64,000 nt of DNA from Candidula unifasciata (lineage: Eukaryota; Mollusca; Gastropoda; Stylommatophora; Geomitridae): contig CAJHNH020002480.1 in NCBI GenBank assembly GCA_905116865.2, positions 556,001 to 620,000 on the forward strand, written 5' to 3'. Below the pieces are notes generated by a model, which saw only the letters and a list, made by a program, of their open reading frames with translations, made no database searches and was not told the DNA's origin. How positions within the stretch are numbered: position 1 is the stretch's first letter; the number at the start of each line of letters is the position of its first letter. A program made the position numbers and the translations under genes. Shown here one piece after another: positions 12,501 to 24,500 of the stretch.

Positions 12501-15500
12501 CACATAATAGTTAACAGTGGCTGTTTTATTGAATAAAATATAGTTCTCCCGCTTTCCCCCAGTCTGCTGAGAATATTATTTGTTTTTTTTTGTTTATCAC
12601 AGGTTAAAAACAGAACGCTTTGGAGAGAAGCCATATTACAACGCAGCTATAATTCACAGAGTGATAACCCCATTTTTAGTTCCTCAGTGAAACCCCAGTA
12701 TAATGGGTAGGTACTTGGTGTTTTTAAGCTTTATGTTTAGTGTGTTCTTAACATAAACTTTGCTTGCCTTTGATAAATCATGTTTTACACTGAGTAAGCT
12801 GTGGTAAACTTTGTTTACATTGAGGACAAGTGTGTCCGATTTTCTAAAATAAAGAAAATATTTAGGCATCAGTTAACCCTTTTCATTGTAAGTTCTATAA
12901 AAATTCTTATATTTGATATTATTTTATTATGGCCACTAAAAATAAGTGCTGCCAAAGTTCTGGATCAAGACTAAAGTCCAGAAGTGGACAAACAACCACA
13001 ACTTTCTGCCTGAATTTACAGCCGTTGAATGCTAAAAAAAAAATATCTTGCAAGATGTGGATAAGCATAATAGGCCTCATCGTTGTAAGATAATAAGAAA
13101 AATTTAATGTAGTACCACAGCAATTCATGCTGTTGCAGTATATGGTGTTAATGCTTCACACATTCTAAGCCGTGATATATGAGGTGGTTTTGCCTCTTAT
13201 TTGTTACCTTTCTTTCCTAGATATTTCTCTGAACATTTTGGCCATTATCTGATGCTCATTTTTCATTTGACTGGTTTGACCGCTGCCTGCAGGAGTTACC
13301 AGAAGAGATCAGATCAGAAGTGAGGTCATAAAAGGTTGCACAGAACCAATCCTAAATTACATAAAAAGACAGCAAATCAAATTATTTGCACATTTAGAGA
13401 GATGCCTTGTGATGCCCTACCATGGAAGGCATACACACAAACGAGGATGTAAAGCAAAAGGGAGATCAAGATAACATCAGAAAAACTCTACATACAACAG
13501 CAAGATATGTTTATGGTTGAGTTGGCCAGAAGAGCAAGAAGCCAGAAACTTCTCCTTCAACATCCGAAGCGGTAAAAGAGAAAGTGAAGGAGAAGACGCA
13601 TTGCCAGTTTGAACCCAAACCACTTTCCTGGCAGACAGGTGAATGTAAGATGATTATGATATTTATATTTTACATTTTTCTCCTTCTAAGTTTGATACCT
13701 AATTTGAGGAGCGGCTGGCCAAGTGGCTAGAGATCCAGGGTTCAAATCCCCAGTTAGATGGTTGGTTTTTTTCTTTCCGTTGCAATAATAAACATTCTAA
13801 GTTCATGGTGACTGCACTGGCTTTGAGGCCTTAGATCGGCCTTTCCCAGCCTTTTTTTTTTTTACCCCACCTAAGCCTTTCTAAAATTCTTGTGCCCCAA
13901 TGTAATTTAAACTCTGGATATGTCCATTTTCGATTTGCCCCAACACCTTAATCAAAATGCCCCCAACACCTTGACAATCAAAATGCCCCAACACCTTAAC
14001 AATCAAAATGCCCCAACACCTGAACAATCAAATTGTACCTCTTAACAATCAAATTGCTTCCCTGTCCTAACACAGGCAGTAATATAATTCATGTTCTTTT
14101 GACCACTCTGTACACAATCTGTATTTCACAGCGAGGATGAGACGTCTTCAGAAATGTCAGATTCACAGTCGGTGGCCAGGGATTTAGCCAGGGCTCTAGT
14201 TCAGATAGCCAGAGGTGTCGAGCCTAGGTATATGAAAGAACCACTGAGTAAGTTGCATCAGTTTTAATTGTAAACTCTTCCAGTGCCAAGCAGATGTTAG
14301 TTTAATTCTTTCTTTATTCTAAGAAATTGTTAGTTTAATTAATGTAGTGCCCGGGGGGGGGGGGGGGGTATTTAGACAACTAGCCCCCTCTTACAGCATG
14401 AGCCAATGCCAATCAGTACAAAGAAACATCTCGTATAAAGCATATTCATTACCACTCTGTGCTATCAGTGCCAGACATGGTCACTCACAACAGACCATTA
14501 AAAAAAAAAAGAAATTAGTAACCACGGAAATGAGATGTCTGATAATAGCTGCAGAATTTACCAGAAGAGATCAAATCAGTAATAAAGTCATATTGGGAAA
14601 AGTGGCGCTGTGATTTTTGTCACAAGTGTGAGAGAAAGTTAAGGCAGTTGTGATGTGGAAAAGGAGTTACCACCTCAGGCTACAGCTGACTCTATGCTAG
14701 TTTTAAGGATCCTCATACCAAACTCCTGCCGCACTTTACCATCATGCGCCGCAGATAATGCTTAAATAGGCTTTTACTGTGCTGGCAAGGGATCTCGGAG
14801 TTGGTGGCCCCCAGAGATGCAGTGTTCAGAAATGCTCTGGCTCTTCATCAGCCCACCTCCAGTGTGTGGATGAAAATTTCTGTCAAAACTCATTTAGTAC
14901 ATGGGTAAAGTGTGCTGGCCGAAAATGTAATTAAATGACCACCCTTAGTTAAAATGGCTATCTAGTGAAAGAGCTGCTGAGAAGCAGCCCTAGACAAGAG
15001 CGATATCTTGCGATACAGTCCTGTCCCCATACATCCTTTTGTCGATCCTCAGCGTCGTCGTCACTACAACAATCTGCCACTATCAGTCTGCTGATTAGGC
15101 TTAAATGTCTGTCAGATACATGTTCTGCGGCATAACAGCAAAGTCTTAAATGTCCAACCGTCAAAAGTCCTACTTTTTGGCAGAAAGGTTCAAATGTCTG
15201 TTACCAATGGTCCCACTCGCCAGAGTAACAGGGACTAAACAGGGGAAGTCATGCCTGATGCATGATTTTTTCCATACTGTCGTATCAGGTGTCCAGATAA
15301 AACAGCCTAAAAGGCGTCTAACCTGCTGAAGAAAAGTGTAACAATTTTTGTGGTCACCAACGCCCCGGACTTGCAGGCTGCTCCCTGCTGATCTCCGGAG
15401 GGTACAGCCAGTGATGATTGGGAAAGTAACGTATGATGAGTGGGAAGCTGAACGTACGGATGAAGTAAAGCAGTCATGTGCAGGATGTGATGATTCCTTG

Positions 15501-18500
15501 GGTGAGCCCAAGACCAGAGCGTCATGTGTCGGTTCTGCATTTATGGAAGCCTTCTAAGATGGCAAGGAATACCTGCGCCTTCCCTTAAGTGCCGACCAGT
15601 CTACATGCGGTTGCCGTGGATGAGTTTTTCAGAGGCAACACCTGTAGATAAGGGGGCGAAAAAGAACACCACACATTTCTACTTCGTGTTACACAAAATT
15701 ATCTGGGAAGTTATCCCGGCCAGCAAATGCTTGATGAAGTCTGATGTATTGGCCCTAAGGTGCAAATATCGCAGCTGTTCTGTAAACAGGCACACCGCAG
15801 TTACATCACTTGGATGAACGAAAATAAGAATCACAAAACCATTTCTGAATTGCCTACAGAGACAGCAAATCAAATGGTTTGCCCACTTGTTATGCCACAC
15901 CATACAGGGCATACACCAAAAGAGGAGAAGGATTTAGAGCATGGGGTAGATCAAGAACAAGATTTAGAGATAACATCAAATTAACTCTACAACAACACAA
16001 TGTGTCTATGGTTGAGGTCGCCAGAAGAGCAAGAGGCAGAACCTTATATCTCTCTCGACGCCCTGAAGCGGGAACAAATAAAGTAAAGAAGATGGGTCTG
16101 CTTATTTAAAATAAAACTATAGAGCTGCAGTTATAGTCACAATTGCAGTAGATGGGTTATGGAACAACTAATACGTCACAAGGAATCCATGTGTAGGCAG
16201 TCAGGCTTCGCCACATTACAGAACGTTTGACTCTTTTGTTGTTGTTGCCAGTTGATGCTATTATTTCACATTTTATATTTATCTTTGTCTCTGCTTAAGA
16301 AATACACGTATGCTTGGAAACCTTTTTTTTATCCTTACAGAGGAGGATGACGGAAAGAAAAAGAAATCTACACCATCTTCTAAAGACAAAAAGAAAAAGG
16401 AAGACGACGAACATTCTGATGGTAAATATTAACATTAGTCGTTTCTTTCCTTTTGTCTTTTTGGATTTCTCTTATGAAAAATTTTCTCTATTCTGGGTGT
16501 AGTATTAAACACTCGCAGAAATCAAACTTATTTGTCGATTGTCATCTGTAAAATATTTAGTTATTTTTCTTCACAATGCACCCACTTTCATGACACTAAG
16601 ACATGTTGTAATGATTAAATTGGACAACAGGATTGTGGGATAGCCGGTTTAAATTTTCCAGATTAGGTTTCAGTCCTGTTTTATGAGGCCAGGCCAGACC
16701 AACCCCAGTATCTCTGCACTACTTCAAAAGAAATTTGATCTTTGCTGAGGATTGAACCATGGATTGCTATGTTCATAAGCATGTACACTAGCCGTGGCAC
16801 CACCATAATCCTGAAATTTCAAAGTCCCATTTATCTGAAATTAAAAAAAAAATTGTATCATAATCCTTAAATTTCAAAGTCTTATTCAATTCTGACGTAA
16901 AAATGGAAAACAAAATCATGAAATTTCAGTCTTATTTATCTCAAAAGTGGAACGGAGCACTTATGGGTTACTACCCTTGTGCCATGATGTTGATCCATCG
17001 TCTAAATCTAAAACCAAAAATGGTAAACAATCCTTTAACAAACTTCTCACACAGACTTGTGTGTGTAATATAGTGCAACTGGCAATGATCCGCGGACCAC
17101 TTGCTAGGCCTCTGCCGGCAGGATTCGGGCCGTGGGCCACTAGTTGAATTGCCCTGCCCTAAGTACCTAGTTACTGGTAGAGTCTCCCATATCCAACAAG
17201 TCTAAGGATGGAAACTAAAGAGAGACATAAACCTGTGGCCTTATAGCTAGTTCTGAAACAAAGGCTAGGGGAAGCTAACCTAGAAACAATGCTTGTGGAA
17301 ATCACATTACTGAGCTACAGGTTTGATGCGACTGCAGCAAAACTTGTTTATCATGACATGAAGGACTGTTGCAGTCACTGCTGATTACAAATTTTTTGGG
17401 TATTTATTTCTCGTGGCCGCACACATGTTAGATGTTCTGCTGGCCAGAAAAGTGATTTGTGTAGGAAGAAAGTCACTTAACTCTTTAAGTCCCAGAGGGT
17501 TTAGCATCACAGGCCCAGGGGGTAGTAAAGAAAGTAATAAATTTGGCGCATCGTGCGTTCATTGGGCTTCTAAGTAAGAACCTATGGACGTATGATGCGT
17601 TCATTGGGACTCAAAGAGTTAAGTGATAATGTATTTTCTAGTTCATACTTGTGGTGTTGTAGATTGATATAATTTGCTGATAAAGGCTCTCTTGTGATAT
17701 AGTGAAACTGACTGCTTCTACTTTGTTCGGTTTGTTATCTTTTCTCAGCATCTAAGGGCATTATCCTTATTTTGTCATGTCTTGGTTTAAGAAATATTCC
17801 TATTTATGGTAAGTTAAGTGAATAGGTTAAATTTATTCTTTGCATGTCTCCTGTGGTCAGTAGTTTTCGCTCGTGTTGCTAGTTTTAATTGTAGATTAGG
17901 GTATGGGCTGTGTTTGCTTGATTGCTGGTTCATTGACTTTTATTGTTGTCTTTTTGTCAGCAGAAGAAAGCACTGGGCCCAGGAAAACACAGACACTGTA
18001 TGAGCGATGGGAGGAATCATTGTTGTCCTCCACCAGTCTGTCTCAGGTCTATCTTCATCTGGCTACCTTAGACAAGAGCATCATCTGGGCAAAGTCTGCA
18101 CTGGAGACAAGGTGTAGACTGTGTCGGCGTAAGGGTGACCCTGATAAGATGCTCCTTTGTGATGGCTGTGACAGAGGTCACCACATGTACTGCTTGAAAC
18201 CACCGGTAGAGGTAGGTAGCCTTTGCCTTACGCATTCACTGGCTTTAAACTGCAGCAGAAGGTTCTGCTTGTTTGTTCACTTCTGCACTTTAAACTTGTT
18301 CCAGGACTTGAGTTCTGCTTGCATATCCATTTTACTTTTCTAAATTATTAGTTGCTCGCCTCTCAGGCAGATGCACTCCGACTTGGAAGGAAAAGGTGAT
18401 CCTGTCTACTTTGAACATGATCCTGGTGCAGAACCACTTGAGGTCGGTACCTCTGCATCCCGGTCAGTAGTCGCACACACCCCAACTATTTTTTTTTTTA

Positions 18501-21500
18501 TTGCGCAAGGATATTTCTAAAATTGATCTTCTCCTCCTGTAGATCACCCACAAGGAAAAACATAGTGCACAAACCCTGTTGCATTAACTAGGACCTACCT
18601 GTGTGTGTATAGGACGACACGCCATAAATATTCTTCTTCCGCTTCTGCGTTCATCCGAAGAGGTAGTGGTGTTGTGCCCATTTGCGACTTCTGCAGACAT
18701 TTGTTGACCAGGTTAGCCTTCCTGGCCATACATATTCTATATTTGTGGGTAGCTTTTCATATTTTTGAAATTGTACCTTGGCAGTGGTTGAACTGGCCTG
18801 TTCTTTTAGATTTTCATCTGTCAGCACATTGTTTTAAAGTTTGCTACATTTGCAACATATCCACCACATTTTTGGCCATTATCTGAGAAGGTTAGATGTC
18901 TTATCCAAAACAGGGAGTAGCACAACTTCTTTTTCAACATTCTCATTTTATAGCATGAATATAATTACACTTCAGTAAGGTTTCTGTGAGTGGTGGAGTG
19001 GTTGGTTTACTTAGTTATACAAAGGGTTGTACTGTTTTTACCTTCTGTTTCTTTCAGCATTTTGTGTGAGTGTAAATCCCCGGTAGTTAGCACCCTTTGG
19101 ATATTTTCTCCAGGTCATGCTGGTGTGTTGGGAAATAAGCAGGCAGAAAGACTGGTCGGTTCTACACCACTTGGTGGTGAATTGATTATGACAAGCTAGA
19201 TGTTGTGAGGGCCACCTGGGAGCGAGTGAACAGTGGAGAGGCACAGATCAATCATAATGGTCTGAGGAGAATGGCGCTGCGAGGAGTTACCAGAGGATCT
19301 GGCCGATGCTCAACGCTCAAGGGAAAGGCGCAACGAATATACACTCAGACAGTTACTGGCACCGTCAGAATTGGAGCTCTTCGCTTGCTGCTGAAGAAGG
19401 GAACTCTTAATTCAACATTCACCAAAAGAAGGCTCCATCTGGTGATTGCTTCAGTAATTATTTTCGATGATATAAATAAAGTTAAAAAAAAAAAAAAAAA
19501 ATTAAAGGACCATCTTCCTGCCAGTGGAGCATAAGGCAACTGATGCTAGATTCATATTTATATAGACCAGTCAGCCCTTGATTGTTATATCGTCAGCATC
19601 ACGGCAGCCACCTTTACTTCTCAGAACTTTATCTGGTACATATTAAACGCTGGGTCAACCTGGGAGCCAAGGTCTTTTTAATATATATACATATATAAAA
19701 CTCGGTGTCAGTTCAAACCCAGTACCAACAAGCTACAGGGTGGAAGGTGAGTCTCTAGCTGCTTCGCTATCACAGCTCTTCTGATAATGTGAGAGATATG
19801 TCCTTCACACTTTTCCTTGTATGATAAGAATGAGTACAAATTACAGAGTGTTCCATTATTATCCCTGCAGAAAATTCCATCTGGTGACTGGTTCTGCTCT
19901 GAATGCCGTCCAAAACAAGCACCCAGAAGTCCTGTCAGGAAGGGATGGAGAAAGACATTTACAGAGGAGGAGGAAGAGGAGACACAAGAAGCTGAACAGG
20001 ATGAAGAAGTGTAAGCATATTTCTTCTGTTTGTCTCTTGATGGAACACAGGCCCTCTGACGACTCACACCAAGTCTTTGTATCTTTTGTTGTCTCCTGCT
20101 GCTCCTTCAGTACCAGTGGCAAGGCATGTTCAGTTCGCATATGTAGGCGTTAGCATGTTGTGATTACAGCGGAGAGGGTAACGTGTTTTTTTTTTTCCTT
20201 CATCATTTCACTAAGAATACGCGTTCATGGCTAGCATTGTAGTATTAGTAACTGGTAGCTGTCACACATTACACTTTTAGAATCAGTGGCGTAAGCATGC
20301 AGTGAGGATTCTTTTGGCTACACTTGAGGCGTAAACTGAGTGACTTATTTGTAGTAAACAGTAATAATAAACAGTAAAATTATTGTTCTTTGGCAGTGGA
20401 AAGTGTCAGCGGTGTTTACAGCCGTTACATGCACGCCTCGCCACTACTCCATGTGCTTCTCATATTATTTATCTCCGCTTCTTATTCTCTTTATACGAAT
20501 TGACGTTGGTCAGTTTGTTTTCTATCCTGGGCCGGCATCTTTCCCTCACGTCTTGATTTGCCAGAATTTGTTTAGTTTCCCCCTAAACCAAGCATTAGTG
20601 ATTCTAACCCCATTTGACACAGACAACAGTTAATGAACCTAAACATACATGTTTAGAGGAATGGTGAAGAAATGCACAGATTTCAGAGTGGAAATGCTGA
20701 GCCATGAAACAGTCTGTACTGCAGTTGATTCCAGGTCACTGGCTTCGAAGGCAGTTAAATAGTGGACATATTGGCAGGAAGTGGCAGTGACATGGTGATT
20801 GTGACGGAAACTACCAAGAGACTAAGACGTTAATACAAGCCAGTATTCAAGAAAAGTGTCTAGATTCACACATCATATTTCCTCCTCCAGACTCACTTCA
20901 TCGCCTTTCTAGAGAAGGACAATATGTTATGTTCAGACACAACACACTTTGCTAACATACGTTCACACTTTTCAGTGTAGGAAACACAGAGACTTGTGTC
21001 CCTGCAACTTTGCACCAGAAAATTCTGAGCATATGCTCCAACACTGTCAGCTGTATGCTGTATGAGAAGCAGTCTTTTCCAGCCTCAGTGAAGACAAAGC
21101 TTTTTATAGTACATGGGGAGATATTGACTACTGATAGTTGTCAAAAAGGCTACCAGCCTCCTGGTACAACACATTTTCTGACAGAAGGATTGAAGAAGAA
21201 GAAGAAGAAGCAAGGGATGTTTTGACAACCATATATACCGCTGTAGAGGTTAGCTCTTCTGGTCATCTAAGATTATCTTTATACATGCATAGCCATTTTA
21301 GCCAGTTTGACATAAATCATTTCTGGCCCAAAACATTACTGTCTTTCTCTTCTTTCAACCCTCCATGTTGATTCAGCAAGTGCACCAAGTCTGGATTCAG
21401 TATTAATGTTTCTGACTTGAAAGTACTAACTCACTCTTTCAGAAGATTCACCACCCAACCAAAAATATCTGGCTAGGTTTGGTTGCATTTCTTGCATTTT

Positions 21501-24500
21501 GTCACATGTCCTCATGTTTGAATTCCATTTTTCTTTCAGGGAAGATGATGACCAGATTGATGATAGTATAGATCAACGGACTTTTGAAACTGAAGCTTCG
21601 GAAGAGGAAGATTGCATGGGCATTGACAGAGCTGGGAGGATCAAAATTGGAGGCAATAACAAAAATGGGAAATCTAAGGCCAAGTCAAAAGATACAGAAA
21701 AAGGAAAAGGTACCAGAAAAGCTTAATCTGATTTTTTAAAAAATTTTTTAAGAGTTAGCAAATATTGATATTCATATGTTTAGTTACAGGCTTGTATTTA
21801 TAGCCATATTTGAAAACCTCTCATTTCAAATCTTTTATGGCCAGGTCTGTCATATGATTTATTACCTTTACACTTTATCCGCATCAACCACAAAAATATG
21901 TAAATTTATGTGAAATTACACACTTATATATATAGTTTTGCGGTTTAGAGAAAGGAAGCTATTTTCCATTTGTTTCTGTTCCCATACAGGTTTTTGTTTT
22001 GTCCTGCTGCTTTTGCTGTAAAGCATGGCAGAGAAGAGTTACTTGAAGTTTCTTTCTCTTGATAGTTGCTTAGCTTGTGACATTGTCATATTGTGTTTCT
22101 TTAGTATCTCTTTTACACCATCCACGCATCTGTTTCTTGGCCAGTCTTATATGAGTTATGAGTTGGATTATCTTCACAGTGCTCCGGACATATCACAGCA
22201 CATTATGACCAAACTGTTTGAGTCTTTGATGTTCTGTGAAATCGTTTACTGGTAATAAGCCTACCATTGTTCTTTTTTTTTTTTTTAAAGTATCCAGAAA
22301 CCATGAGTTGTCAACCCTTTGGCTCAGTACTATGGATATCGCCACCCTTCGGCCTTGATTCCATGATAGATACTGTAAATCTGGGAGAAATCTGGCTTTT
22401 CTACCTACCCCCGGGCGTGAACCCGCACCATCACGTTTTCGTCGCAGCGAAGTCAGGTTTAACCAACTACACTAGCAAGGCGGGCTACCATTGATCTTAA
22501 AACAGCCATTAGTGACTGTCTCTTATTTTCCTCCGCAACATTTCTTATACTATTCATCTGACATGTTGAGATTTTGCATTTATGTTTTTCAAAGACTCTG
22601 TGTCTGGCACTGATTGCACAAAGTTGGCAAACATTTATTAGCTGTTTTTTGTGCATGTCATCACCATCATCACGTAATACTATGTGTCATTGAGTCACCA
22701 GTTTCTGTTGACTGTCTGATCAGCTCTCTCCACCTTTGGCGGTCAGTTGTGATGGACTTCATGGTTGCATGCCTGAGGCCTGTCCAGTCGGTCAGGTTCT
22801 GTAACCTGGTCTTTCTTGGTCTGCCTTATCTCCTCTTTCCTTCTACTGAGCCCTGCAGTACATGTCCATTGCATTTTTCACCTTTTCACTGTAGTTAAAG
22901 AGGTTCATAATTGCCAATAAATAATTGTGTGTGTGCATGTTGCTATGCTATTTTGGTACCTCAAGAGTGGCACTTTAAAAAAAAATGTGTATATTGTTTA
23001 CTTTATGTGTTCTGTTTTCTGTCCATATAGGCAAAGAGAGGAAATCAACTGGCAGTGCCAAATCCACTCCAACAAATAGTCGGACAGGATCAAGGAGAGA
23101 AAGCCCACAAGACAGTCCGATCCTAGGAAGGCCTAAGAAACAACACTTGTCGGCCTCAGCTGAAGTGAACAGTATAGCCATATCCAAAGTTAAGAAAGGG
23201 AAGCCACGCCCCAAACTCTCTCTTGATTCCAATTCAATGGAGGGTAATTACAAAAGAGTTTCATATTAGTATATTTGCATGCTTAACATTATATTCACTG
23301 TAACATTTTTATCATAATAGTTGGCCCTGTTATTTCTATTCTACAATTGTTGATCTTAGCAGTAATATAGTGTAGCGACTGACATTGGCCTGTAGGGTTG
23401 AAGTTGGTGGGTTCAAATCTGCATTGAACTGAATTTAAAAAAAAAATTTATCTTTGCTCCCAGGTTGGCCCAGCCTAAAAATGCTACCAGGAAAAGTCCT
23501 GGGAAGTAAAGGAGGTCAGCGTGGGTGTTGACCCCATCACCCACAAGTGCTGTTGTGTCTATAACATATAGGTGACTAGCACTGTACGCCTAGGAGCATG
23601 GAAAAAAGGGAGTGGGTCTCCCTAAATCATGAGGAGTTAACATTCTGCATACAAATAAGTCAGCTCCGTAAAAAATGGTCGGGCACACGCAACTCGGGAT
23701 CTGGAACACCAGAGTCCAGAAGTGGAGGAACAACCAGAACTTGACAGCCGGTGAACACTAAGAAGAAGGTCTTCATAGACTGTTTTACGGGCGTCTTGAC
23801 CTGGCTGTACTAATGCTGTTGATTTGACCTCAGATGATGATCCAATCATCCGCATGATGAAGCCCTTAATGCCCAGCTCCAAGAGAGCCAACAGTCAACA
23901 GCAACAGCTGAGAACAACACAAGATCTCGTCAATGAGCTGATTAAACACCAGGATGCCTGGCCATTCCTGAAACCAGTGGACAAGAAGCTGGTAAGCCTC
24001 TCATGCATTTTATGAAAGCTGTATTGCTGTGATGAGTGGATAAATGGAGCTATGGATGCCCTGTGGCCCTGGTAACGATAAAAATAGACCCTGTGGGAAA
24101 AATTCTTTTAAAAAAAAAAAAAAAAAAACATTTTTGTAGGGGTCAGTAATAAATTTGTTAAAATCTGACCCAACCAGAAGTGTCACTTTTGCTTCTTGGG
24201 GAGAGACAGTTAATGAATTGTCTCCACTGGGTTCCATGGTTAATTTCCACGAAGGCTGTTTTAAAATGTTCACATGTCGAGATCACCAGTGTGCTGCATG
24301 TACTAATTATGGAAGCAAAGAATGGTATCTTTTTGATGTAGCATGCATATTGTGGGGTGTGACAGAGGACGGTTGGCACGAGACTGGCTAACACATGCTT
24401 GTTATGCTAGTCAGTCAGTAAAGAGTTAGTGAGTGAGTCGGTAAATCAGTAAGATAGTAAGTCAGTCAGTAGGTAGTCAGTAAATCAGTAAGTAAAGGAC

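Noticed and set aside
13710..13790. Candidate tRNA gene
   Set aside because: A- and B-box-like sequences are present but I cannot fold a complete cloverleaf or find the acceptor stem; better explained as a SINE head. The same holds for 33975, 41465, 48593 and 53520.
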